Shown: positions 1-9,937 of the stretch, one piece after another
Numbering within the stretch: position 1 is the first letter of the stretch
Layout of the letters: each line of letters begins with the position of its first letter
Source of the DNA: Isoetes taiwanensis
Lineage: Eukaryota; Streptophyta; Lycopodiopsida; Isoetales; Isoetaceae
Assembly: GCA_021234155.1 (NCBI GenBank)
Contig: JAJEKV010000025.1
Span: 8,997,642 to 9,061,641, forward strand
Direction: 5' to 3'
DNA length: 64,000 nt
Translations under genes and position numbers: made by a program
Notes under the pieces: model-generated
Told to the model about the DNA's origin: nothing
The model's database searches: none
The model's input: only the letters and a program-made list of their open reading frames with translations

Positions 1-1960
1 GCGCTAATCAAATAAACATATTGTTCCAAACCTCAAATTAAAACATGACAATTCACAATATCATTCCTTCTTAATTATTAAAATAAAGCGATCAGAATTG
101 AGTAGAACCACTGGCCCTCCATCTTTGGATGAATGAGCATTGCATTTTACTACTACCAGACCTAAGATTTCTTACATGCCTATCCAGGAGCATTTATTAA
201 ATCATTTTGCCTCTATAACATTTTCTCCCAGGTTCATGGAACTCTGATGGGCTCATGTACATGGAGGTTTGATGGTTTTAACAATGTCTTCAGTTTTCTG
301 TAAAAATGACAACCAGACTGAGGAGCTACAACGATATCCGGCATGCGCTTTTTTATGCCTTTCAAATAAAGAGTGCAAGATTATAAGCAAACCGCGTTAA
401 TCTATTTACTGAGTCCAGTAGCCTGGGACTTATCCAGAAAAAGTATTTCCAAAGCTTTTAGAGGTAACAACTATGATATCGCAATATGATAGCTTATGTT
501 GCATCTTCCAGATGGTACCAGAATCAATAAACCATTCATTTGAAAGCAGATCATTACTTTTTAATTTGCCTCAGAGGAAGCAACTTGGGATGGCAGGTAA
601 ATTCGATAATGCTCAGTTTTTGAAGATACGTGCAGACATTTAAACAATCAAATCGAAAGCCTCTATCAAAAGACCCTGGCCTGATTGGAAGTTCCATCCA
701 AACCTGTGAATTCTTATGCATTGAGGCTTTTGAGCAGGTTCCTAACTCTGCACCTTACCTTTGTAAAAGGCACCTTCGTTAAATGATTGGAATATGGCTC
801 CCAAAAGAATGCATGATACTGACCATGCAGCTTCTTATGTCATTCCCACATGCGAGTCAGTCAGCCGCTAAGCAAAGTCATTCTCAGGTGGCTGAAGCTA
901 CATCAGGAACCAAGGATAAAATCCCCAGGCCAAGATTTGGGCATGTGCAGTGGGCATGGGTCTAGATGGACATTAATTACAAATCATAACTCAGAAATCA
1001 GTATTTTTAACTTCTGATTCGACTCGTTAGGTAATTTCATTGGCGTGATTTCAGCCAACAGCAACCTGCAGCAATATAAGTTAAACTTGAGTCCACTTTG
1101 CACTGAGGAGATAAGGGTCGAAATAGATTTCCTGATTTTGAGGCTTTCATCTAGAATGGGCAAGCTGATTCTCGGTACGTGGATATGCGATCCTACCTCT
1201 CCATTACAGAGCAGATGGCAAATATCTTCACTAGGCATATCTATGCAATTCAAGAAAAAAGAGGTCTAACAACAGGATCAATATTATTCAATGTGGCTCA
1301 AATGTAGAGCTGCATTGGAAGTGCCACATCAGCAAAGTTGCCGTCTATCTATTATCTTTCTCTGCTTTTATTTGATTAGTCCGATGTACTTACCCTCTTT
1401 GACAGGAATTGTTAGGAAATGCAGTAAGTGCTATCAACTTTGACAGGAAGTTCTACAAATGCTTAAAAATATCCCAGGAGCAAGTTCAATTTCAGAGGAC
1501 GAACTCGGCAGAACACCAAATAATTTAGAAGCTTTTAAAATTCAGAAATCTCTTGATAGACCTTGCCTTACCATTGTCTTCGTCCAGCAAAAAAAAATCA
1601 CAAGGTTATCAGCAAAAAATCAGATTCATTGTTGGGTCTGAAAAATATCTTACCAGAGTCTTTCAAGCAAGATGCCAAAGTTCAGCGATATGAAGCATTT
1701 ATATTGATACAATTCCTTCCTTAAATCTTGTTGATCTTGAAACTTTAGGCATTAAGATGTCTCAATATGTTGCACTGCTAGATGTTGCAAGAGCCTGCAG
1801 CATGAACACGACCTTTGCCGCTTTAGCCGATCTTGAAATTATATTGACTCTCTACACAGTGGTGGCGATGGATCAGCAGTTTCGTCGACCGATTTGCTCC
1901 TACAGTTTGCCATTTTTAGCATGAAAACATGATGAAAGGAGAAGGCGGGGGATGCACTAC

Positions 1961-2672
1961 CCACTGTCAACGTATTAAATTTTGCTCTTCAACGGGTATA
2001 TACCTGCAGAAGATTAATGTGAGCTGATTGAGGATATGTTTAATGCTTCTTGGCTATCTTATGAGGATCTCAACCTCTGTATCTCTTGCATGAGAAGGCA
2101 TTCGTCCACTTCATCAAAACTGTTTTGGAAGTAATGTAATCAAGTAGCGATTAAGTTTTGTTTTGTCAAACGCGTCCTTCCGAGCAAGACACAAAGCACT
2201 CTATGCAAGGGAAAAATACCTAAACAAAGACGTGCGCTAGAAAAACACCAGACTTTCAGAAGAGTTTTTACCTAGCATTTGTTCTGCATCAACGGATCTA
2301 CGCCAATGGATCTTGCACCATCCCACTGTCAACGTATTAAATTTCGCTCTTCAACGGGTATATACCTGCAGAAGATTAATGTGAGCTGATTGAGGATATG
2401 TTTAATGCTTCTTGGCTATCTTATGAGGATCTCAACCTCTGTATCTCTTGCATGAGAAGGCATTCGTCCACTTCATCAAAACTGTTTTGGAAGTAATGTA
2501 ATCTGCAGTGTAAGTTTTGTTTTGTCAAAACGTCCTTCTGGAGCAAGACACAAAGCACTCTATGCAAGGGAAAAATACCTAAACAAAGACGTGTGCTAGA
2601 AAAACACCAGACTTTCAGAAGAGTTTTTACCTAGCATTTGTTCTGCATCAACGGATCTACGCCAATGGATCT
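1961..2672 (+). repeat. 360-bp tandem duplication inside element A spacer (copy 1)
   Basis: A unit containing TCAACGTATTAAATTT, then TGAGCTGATTGAGGATATG, occurs at 1967 and again at 2328, a period of about 361 bp. Both units share the same downstream text through GGATCTACGCCAATGGATCTTG. The same duplication occurs in copy 2 at about 40787 and 41143, so it arose before the large duplication. Confidence 0.85.
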
Positions 2673-3036
2673 TGTTATTGCCTGTAGGTTACAGGCTCCA
2701 GGTTCCCAATTTGTGAATTTGCATAGCCTCCAGGTTACAGGCGCACCAGGCAAAAGCATCTGTGCTTGCCTTTGAAAACCAAAGCAAAGGCTATATGCCC
2801 AAAGCACTCAAAGCAGAGGTCGCCAAATCTGTAAAAATACAGAGCTATGGAATAGAACAACCACAAAGAAACTCCAAGCTCGGCTAGGTTAGCCGGTTTG
2901 CATAAAGATTCCATCCGACCAACAGCGGCGACCCTAACACCATGAGGCACCAGCCAGTTTTTAGCAGTCACCAGTATATGCTAGGCATATGCCGGCATAT
3001 ACCTGGATATGCCCACATACCCACATAAACGAGGGT

Positions 3037-3056
3037 TTGCCCCCCTAGGGGCAACC
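3037..3056. repeat. TTGCCCC...GGGGCAA hairpin just upstream of the RNase H frame
   Basis: This palindrome lies 30 bp before the RNase H reading frame. Its counterpart in copy 2 (about 41859-41874) is a perfect 16-bp palindrome, TTGCCCCTAGGGGCAA. It resembles the terminal inverted segment at the start of element A's LTRs (TGTTGCCCC...GGGCAACA). Confidence 0.6.
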
Positions 3057-3084
3057 CAAAAATACAAGACCAAGGAAATATGAA

Positions 3085-3690
3085 ATGGTTCCTCTCATTA
3101 TGGAATGTGCACTCCCCAGCAAACAAGGGCCATCAGGATTCTTATGGTTTGATGGAGGTATTTCTAAAAAATTAAATATTGCATCATCTGCTGCTATTTT
3201 GAAAGATTCCTCTCGCAAACTTTTAGCTAAAGTAGGAAGAATCTTCCCCCAAATTACGTCTAATATAGCAGAATATAAGGCTTTGATTGCAGGTCTTCAG
3301 GAGGCCAAAGCTATGGATATTGCCAACATTCACATTTATGGTGACTCACAATTAATTTGTAGACAAGTTTCAGGAAATTACCAAACAAAAAATGCAGATA
3401 TGGAGCTCTTGAAAAATCAAGTAATGGGAGTACTCTCGAGTTTTGCTTCATGGGAGATCACTCACATACCAAGGGAGAAAAATGTGGAAGCTGATGCCCT
3501 ATGCAGAGAAACTCTCATGTCACATTTAACTGAGGGAGCTATTCCAGAGGAAGACCTTGATGCTAGTGAGGTAAAGGCCCTTTGTCCTATTCTAACTATT
3601 AATGCATCAGAGGAAAAGGATACTGAAGAGATTACAATCACAAGAAATGGTAAGACTAGAACCATGTTTGTTGGAGATTTAATTGAATAA
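3085..3690 (+). CDS. Archaeal-type RNase H domain of Ty3/gypsy element A (copy 1)
   Basis: This 201-residue open frame has the features of the second, archaeal-type RNase H (aRNH) found in some plant Ty3/gypsy elements. Visible catalytic residues are D23 in FDGG, E63 in NIAEYKAL, D87 in IYGDSQLI and D137 in NVEADAL. RNase H removes the RNA strand of the RNA/DNA hybrid during reverse transcription. The frame stops with TAA at 3688-3690, only 21 bp before the RT frame. In copy 2 the same codon reads TAC and the frame runs on, so the domain is probably the N-terminal part of one polyprotein. Its place before RT is unusual: plant Tat-type elements are generally described with aRNH after the classical RNase H. 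The first Met is only the first ATG in the open stretch, not a proven start. Confidence 0.85.
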   Translation: MVPLIMECALPSKQGPSGFLWFDGGISKKLNIASSAAILKDSSRKLLAKVGRIFPQITSNIAEYKALIAGLQEAKAMDIANIHIYGDSQLICRQVSGNYQTKNADMELLKNQVMGVLSSFASWEITHIPREKNVEADALCRETLMSHLTEGAIPEEDLDASEVKALCPILTINASEEKDTEEITITRNGKTRTMFVGDLIE

Positions 3691-3711
3691 CAAAATAAGG
3701 AGAATATACAA

Positions 3712-4683
3712 ATGTTCTTTGAAGAAAGGAAGGATGTGTTTGCCTGGGATTATTCTGAGCTTATTGGTATTAAAGCTGAGGTATGCCAATTTGAAATCAA
3801 GATTAAAGAAGGATGTAAGCCTGTTTTTCAAAAACTGAGAAGAATTAATGCTTCATTGATGGGATTGATCAAAGATGAGTTGGATAAAATGCTAGATGCA
3901 GGTGTTATTATTGAAATCATTAATCCAGAATGGGTATCCTGTATTGTACCTAAGGATTTGCATTGATTATCGAGATCTCAACAAAGCTACCATAAGGACT
4001 GCTATCCCTTGCCTTTTTTAGAAGTTTTTATTTGCTGTAGCAGGGAAAGAGGTGTCTCATTTCTAGATGGATTTTCAGGATTTAATCAAATTGGCATTAA
4101 GGAAGAAGATCAACCCAAGACCTCTTTTATTACCCCTTGGGGAACTTATGCAATGAAAAGAATGCCTTTTGGATTAATGAATGCACCTGCTACTTTCCAG
4201 AGAGCCATGGACGTTATTTTTAGGCCTATGTCTCCTCAAGAATTCAGAGTTTATTTGGATGACCTTTGCTTAGGATCTCACCCTACTAATCATTTGGAAT
4301 TGCTTGCAAAAATATGCTTTTTGTGCAGGGAATCTGGAGTCAACCTTAATCCAAAGAAGTGTATTTGTTTTGCATCCAAAGGGCAACTTTTGGGGAATGA
4401 GGTGTCCAACAATGGTATACAAGTGGCACAAGAAAAGATTGAAGCCCTCAAAAAGCTGGTACCCCCCAAAAATCTGAAGCAGGTTAAAAGTTTTATTGGC
4501 ATGACTAGTTTTTTTATAATGTATATTCTTAATTTTGCTCACATTATAAGTCCTATTTCTAAACTGACAAGGATAGGCAGAATTTCTAAATCTGAGAGCA
4601 AGTATGTCCCTGTCACATGGTCATCAGATTGCCAAGAGTCTTTTGAGTTACTTATAAAGTCCATTTGTGAGGCTACTCTTTAA
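3712..4683 (+). pseudogene. Reverse transcriptase of Ty3/gypsy element A (copy 1, one break)
   Basis: RNA-directed DNA polymerase domain. The first part (3712-3966) gives the fingers region ending with DAGVIIEI. A short disturbed stretch at 3967-4008 holds the region of the IDYRDLN motif. The second part (4009-4683) has LDGFSGFNQ, then MPFGLMNAPATFQRAM, the active-site box VYLDDL at about 4249-4266, and LNPKKC followed by the LLGNEVS region. All are in the order usual for Ty3/gypsy RT. The frame ends in an A-rich run (4680-4690) where a one-base length change separates it from the next domain. The break at 3966 is absent from copy 2, so the gene was probably intact and the breaks may be sequencing errors. 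Confidence 0.9.
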
Positions 4684-4695
4684 AAAAAACCTGAT

Positions 4696-6426
4696 TTGGA
4701 CAAGCCATTTGAGGTCTATATTACTATCACTAAAAAGGCCATAGGTCTAGCTATTCTACAGGACAAGCATACCATAGCTTTTGCCAGCAAACAGTGGAGT
4801 TCAACTGAAGAGAAATACACCATAATGGAGAAGAGTGCGGCTGCTCTCATGTTCCTCATTGACAGGCAAGGTCACCTACTATTGAAGAGTTCTGTTCATG
4901 TTTATATGAAGCAAAATCCAACAGGGTTGTTATTTGGTAAGGCTACTTCTAAACCAAAAATTCAAAGATGGGCTTGTAAGCTACAAACCTTTGATATTTC
5001 CATCAAGGAATTACATCAGGTGAAGAGTCCCAGTCTTTATTTACCTTACATTTTCTTTGATCATGAGGATACAGTAGAGGTTGTTGACTTTGTGGATGCC
5101 TTAGCTTATTTGCAGGCAGAAGATGGAGAGCAAAACCAACAGGATTGGCAGCTACCTATAGAAATTTTTCTACAATTCAAGGAGATGCCCTCAGGGCTGA
5201 CTTCGAGCCAGCAAAGGAGATTTAAAGAAAAATGCAGGCAATTTAAAATGATTAATGATGTTTTATGTAAAGTCAACAGGGATGGACTATTACTGAGGTG
5301 TGTCAATGAAGAAGAATCTGCTCTGATCATTAGAGAAATGCATGAAGGAGTATGTGGAGGCCATTTTGCTGGAGATACTACTGCCAAGAAAATTCTCAGG
5401 TCAGGGTATTATTGGCCTACAGTATTTAAAGATTGTTATACTGCTATAAAATCTTGCCATAAGTGTCAGATATTTGGCAAAAGGATTCTCCTCCCAGCTG
5501 CATTAAATCCTATCATTTCTCCAGGGCCTTTCCAAATATGGGGGCTGGATTATATTGGCCCTATTAACCCCCACTCTGCAGGACAACATCAGCACATTAT
5601 TGTAGCCACAGATTATTTTACTAAATGGGCAGAAGCAATTCCTTTGAGACAGGCCAATGCTATTACAACAGCAAAGTTTTTACATGAGTATATTTGTGCA
5701 CGGTTTGGTATCCCCCTACAATTGCATTCTGATAGAGGTACTCCCTTTGTGAATGAAGTTATTGCTAATCTGTTGGCTATTCTTAAGATCAAACATACTA
5801 AGAGCTCCTCCTACTACCCTCAAGGTAATGGTCAAGCAGAAGCTACTAATAAGGTTTTGAAAAGCATTTTGCAGAAAACAGTGGATGATAATCAAAAGGA
5901 TTGGCATGTCAAATTGGTGGATGCTCTTTGGGCTTATAGAGTCACTATTAAAGCAGCAACCACTCATACACCCTTCAATCTAGTTTATGGCATTGAGGCT
6001 GTGCTTCCAGTAGAGCTTGAGCTCCCATCTCTAAGGTTAGCTCACAAACTATGTTTACCTTTTGAATATGCCTTACAGGAAAGACTGGACACTCTTCTGC
6101 ACTTAGAAGAATATAGGATGGAGGCTGAAAATGCCAACCTGCTAAAAAAAGCCAAGGATTTGGCTGCTTTCAAAACTGCTCACAAAATACAAGGAACCTT
6201 CAAGACAGGAGAGCTAGTTCTTAAATGGAATAAGTCAAGGGAAGACTTAGCAAGTAAGTTTGAAAATCTTTGGGAAGGCCCCTATGAGGTGTTGGAGCCT
6301 GCAGGCACCAACTCTTATTGGCTAAAGGAATTAACTCCAGGGGTGCCACTTCCAAACCCCATCAACACTATCCATCTGAAAAGGTATTGGGATCAGCACA
6401 TATGCTTATCCCTTTTTATGCTCTAG
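4696..6426 (+). CDS. RNase H-like connection domain plus integrase of element A (copy 1)
   Basis: This 576-codon open frame begins in the classical RNase H position. Segments such as FASKQWSSTEEKYTIME are recognisable, but the usual DAS-type first aspartate is replaced (FEVYITITKKAIG) and the later TDH-type aspartate reads YMKQN, so it is probably not a nuclease. Next come the integrase zinc finger (HEGVCGGH near 5340, CHKC near 5456), the catalytic core with D in WGLDYIGP (about 5545), D in LHSDRGTPF (about 5730) and E in GNGQAEATNK (about 5840), and a GPY/F-type end (WEGPYEVL near 6270). Integrase joins the cDNA to the genome. The frame closes at 6424-6426. It is continuous with RT apart from the homopolymer slip at about 4685, so no true start codon is expected. 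Confidence 0.92.
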   Translation: MDKPFEVYITITKKAIGLAILQDKHTIAFASKQWSSTEEKYTIMEKSAAALMFLIDRQGHLLLKSSVHVYMKQNPTGLLFGKATSKPKIQRWACKLQTFDISIKELHQVKSPSLYLPYIFFDHEDTVEVVDFVDALAYLQAEDGEQNQQDWQLPIEIFLQFKEMPSGLTSSQQRRFKEKCRQFKMINDVLCKVNRDGLLLRCVNEEESALIIREMHEGVCGGHFAGDTTAKKILRSGYYWPTVFKDCYTAIKSCHKCQIFGKRILLPAALNPIISPGPFQIWGLDYIGPINPHSAGQHQHIIVATDYFTKWAEAIPLRQANAITTAKFLHEYICARFGIPLQLHSDRGTPFVNEVIANLLAILKIKHTKSSSYYPQGNGQAEATNKVLKSILQKTVDDNQKDWHVKLVDALWAYRVTIKAATTHTPFNLVYGIEAVLPVELELPSLRLAHKLCLPFEYALQERLDTLLHLEEYRMEAENANLLKKAKDLAAFKTAHKIQGTFKTGELVLKWNKSREDLASKFENLWEGPYEVLEPAGTNSYWLKELTPGVPLPNPINTIHLKRYWDQHICLSLFML

Positions 6427-7313
6427 AACTTAGATAAGTTAGAGTTGAAGTTAAAATTAGATAGGTTAGATTTCACTTTGTCTTGATTCTTAGAATTAAT
6501 GTTTTTATTAAGTGCATGTTTGCAGATAGCCAGAATGAGAGATGAACTATCAAACAACTTCAAGACAAGGATTTCCACTAATGAATTGCCAAGTGTCATT
6601 TGCAGGAGCACCCTTTTTTTCCATCCACATTCATCTGTCTTATTGTGGTCCTACCCTCCATTCAGCCATATATCCTTCATTATTCTTCATTTTATTTCTC
6701 TAAGAGTGCACTCTGCAAATTCAGCTTCTCCATCATGGCAGAGTTGCAAAGGCCAAGATTAACTTGTTGTATGTTTCCATGACAGGTGCACCCTTTCTCC
6801 ATCTTTATTCATCTGTCATAAGTGGTCCTGTTATCCATTTAAACTCCTTATTCTTGTTTTCATTCCCAAAAGAAAGCACTCTGCAATTCAGCTTCACCAT
6901 CATAGCAGAGTTGCAGTTTTAAGGATCAGGGAGGCATACATTTTCTTGTTTTGGCGAGATCTCAACTTTTGCACATTCACTTCACCCCCTTACACTCCAT
7001 TTCCATCACTACCTTACCATACTCACACTCATTCTTACCTTTTTTTCACACATTTTCTTGTTTTGGCGAGGTTCCAACATTTACACACTCATCTCATCTC
7101 ATATACTCCATCTCTATCACCACTTTATCATATTCACACTCATTCTCACCTTTTTCACTCACTCACATCCTCTCACCATCATATTCACCTCTATTCCATC
7201 AACACTTGCACTTTACACCCTCTTTCTTCCATAACTCCCACTTAGATACTTTGGTACAAAGTTGAAGACCTCTTATGGCTGAGGGGACCAGCCATTTTCT
7301 TGTTTTGGCGAGA
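6427..7313 (+). other. Element A region between integrase and 3' LTR, with tandem repeats (copy 1)
   Basis: No protein domain was found. Two diverged units with a period of about 180 bp (6608 and 6787) share GTGGTCCT and the string CACTCTGCAA. The 18-bp string TTTTCTTGTTTTGGCGAG occurs three times (6941, 7053, about 7295), separated by C/T-rich sequence. The last copy directly abuts the 3' LTR. No clear polypurine tract lies against the LTR; the nearest purine run is GAGGGGA near 7280. Confidence 0.7.
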
Positions 7314-9932
7314 TGTTGCCCCCGGTTGCCCCCAAAGGGCAACATACGAATTGATTGGTTCATATGTTAAAGATAGGAAGGCTAAGTCAAAGGAGAAGTT
7401 GGTAGTCAACATTGGTATGAAGGTCAAAGGATACTCATCTTCAAGGTCAACTCCCATAAGGAATACTTCATTTGAGGTCAAAGCTAGTCAAAAAAAGATC
7501 TTTGGGTTAGAAGATTGGAAGATGCTTTTTGAAGATTGGAAGTTAGAGTTTGGAAGATCCCATGGTATTTGGTTCCATCCCTTAACCATTTTTTATCCAC
7601 TCCCATACCATATTTTCACCTTCCTTTTTGAATTTTCCCTAGTCATTTTCCCTTATACTCATATTCTTCCCTGCTCACCTTTTGCAAATCATATTTTGCT
7701 TTGCCTAAGTCCTTTTTTTATGCATTTTATTTCCCCCATGGGGTGTCCTACCTATTTCATATCTTTTTGCTCTATTTTCATTCCCCATATCACACCCTTG
7801 CAAATGCCCTTAGCCTAACTCTTATTTGCAATCTCTTATACCCCCTTGCTTCATTTACCATTGTGCCCTAAATACCCATGCCATCCAAATATTCCCCATG
7901 GAATATTCCGGTTATGGTATCTATCTAGAATATTCCCCAAAAAATTAGGGTTACCATAGACCCAAATGATCAAAAGCTTCATAATTATTTTTGGGTGCCT
8001 TTTAGCTTCTCTAAATTGCTAAATACAGCATATTCTCAGTTTATACCCCGAAAAATACGGCCACTGTATCGCGAAATTTCTGGAAAAATACTATCGAAGA
8101 ACCCTAAGTTTGAAAACCTGCTCGAATCACGCCGGAATGAAATCATTAGGCTCTGAAAACTATCTATTTTTGCATTCCCGCCCTAAAGCATCCTATCAAG
8201 CCTAAACTTAAGCTCTAAGATGCCGGAACCGTTAAACCTAAACATATATACTGGGAAAACAATGACAGAAGATTTTCTAAGGCCCATACGCATCAAACCT
8301 CAACATTGATACATGCTGAGCATGATCTGAAGACGTTTACGAAGTATCCGAGTGTTCCACAGTTCTATTTGAGAAAATTGGGCTGATATTCCTGTTAAGA
8401 AATTATTTTATGACCTCCTGAGATATTTTGATGATTGATTTATGATCCTGAGAGCTCTACTCATCTTGTATTACCTTCATATCAATGAAAATTGCCTGCC
8501 AAGTATTTAAAAAGTTGACTGTCATGATCTTTTAGTATTTTTGCCTCACAAACATTTTTACAGTAAGATATTCCATCATTTTTTCTTGCATATGATCACT
8601 TGCCCTTCTTTTCCCATCATATTTGCACCTGTGTGCACAAAAAGTTCGAAAAAAAAAACCATTCCAAACTCAAGTTATCATTTTTGCATTACATCGACAT
8701 GATTTTAGATTTATTATTCCCAAAACAGTGCCAAAAAAATAGTTTTTATGATCCAAATTATGATTTGATTGCATGCCCCTCACCTTTGGGACCTATACTT
8801 CACCTCTGCGTTGGAATCTCTTCAAAATTCCATCTGCAACTCAAGTTACAAAATACCGAGATCCGGCCTTTGTAGTTTTTGGCGATATTGACCAAAAATT
8901 GACCTTAACTTTGTTGCTTCAAAACATGCCATACCAATTCGAGTTGAATGTTCTGTTCCTTTGCCTACTTTTTGATTCGATTATGAGTGCTAACAACTTT
9001 TTTGAGAATATTTGAGGACTATTACGGGGATTATGGCTTCAAGAAAGGTTGCAAGCTCTGAGGAGTTTGAAAAATGTTTCAGAGAGTGAAGCTGGTGCTT
9101 GGTTAACTTATGAAAAGTTAATGGGTACCACTTCATGGGATGAACTTCGTCAAGAAGTTCTGGACAGATTTAGTAAGTTAATTTTGCTCCAAAGATTTGG
9201 TTAATGAGTTTAAAGGTTTTTTTCTATACATGCGAGGGAGAAAGTGTGAATCGGTACAAGGAGAGGTTTAGTACATTTATGAGCAGGTGCCAAAGAGCAC
9301 AAGTCACCATCCCAACCTTTTTTTTTTTAGTTCTTGCTTTCATCAATGGCTTGGAAAAAGACCGGATATCAAAGAAAGTTGCTCAAGGTCCAAGCTGCTT
9401 TGGAAGGATTTGATTCTATATACAAAGTTTTGCCAAAACCATGACCTAACTTCGGATGCTCTCTACTTGCACGATTTGATTGCATGCCCTCGCCTTTGAG
9501 ACCTATACTTCACCTCTGCGTTGGAATCTCTTCAAGATTCCATCTGCAGCTCAAGTTACAAAAATTACGAGATCTTTTGTAGTTTTTACGATATTGACCA
9601 AAAATTGACCCAACTTTTGAGATCGATTATCTTGCGGACTAGAACTTCGAGACTTGGTCAAAGATCTTCTCCTTTGCTTGCCTATAACTTTTAAATACAA
9701 GTCACAATGATTTGACCTTGGAAATCAATCCACCTATGAGGGTTACACCAATTTAAATTGAGGGTTCCATATTCTTGAATTGGGAAGGTATGAATACTTG
9801 ATATTTGAGCTTTTCTTTGAAATTCTTGTGTAGACTGATCAACTTAAGTGATCTGGAGGTTCTTCTAACTAACTTGAGCATAAGCTCAAGTTGGCTTCTT
9901 GTTTGACTCTCTAGCCAGGTTGAGGGTCAACA
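7314..9932 (+). repeat. 3' LTR of element A (copy 1), with an internal gag-derived block
   Basis: The LTR starts TGTTGCCC and ends GGGTCAACA, followed by AAGGT, as in copy 2 (46108-48696) and matching the 5' LTR (33728-35647). It is about 2.6 kb, against 1.9 kb for the 5' LTR. The extra length comes from 8916-9469, which matches the element's own gag region (35794-36330) and is bracketed by a repeated LTR piece starting GATTTGATTGCATGCCC. LTRs carry the element's promoter and polyadenylation signals. Confidence 0.9.
8916..9469 (+). pseudogene. gag fragment embedded in the 3' LTR of element A (copy 1)
   Basis: Sequence from CTTCAAAACATGCCATACC onward matches the gag region at 35794-36330. It encodes pieces such as RYKERFSTFMSRCQRAQV and FINGLEK, typical of the retrotransposon gag fold. 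It is broken in several frames and lies inside the LTR, where it does not belong. Confidence 0.85.
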
Positions 9933-9937
9933 AAGGT

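Larger units (their letters stand above)
1..3060 (+). other. Element A spacer between protease and RNase H (copy 1, partial)
   Basis: This is the non-canonical region that in copy 2 lies between protease and the archaeal-type RNase H (37530-41898). No retroviral domain was found. It has coding-like patches, for example around 783-965, and splice-like boundaries, but no long intact frame. It includes a 360-bp tandem duplication (1961-2672) and ends in a TTGCCCC/GGGGCAA hairpin at about 3037-3056. It could be sequence captured from the host or a degenerate extra ORF of the element. The source was not recognised. Confidence 0.6.

Noticed and set aside
5716-5967. - strand frame opposite the integrase
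   Set aside because: Shadow of the + strand integrase, which has full catalytic motifs.
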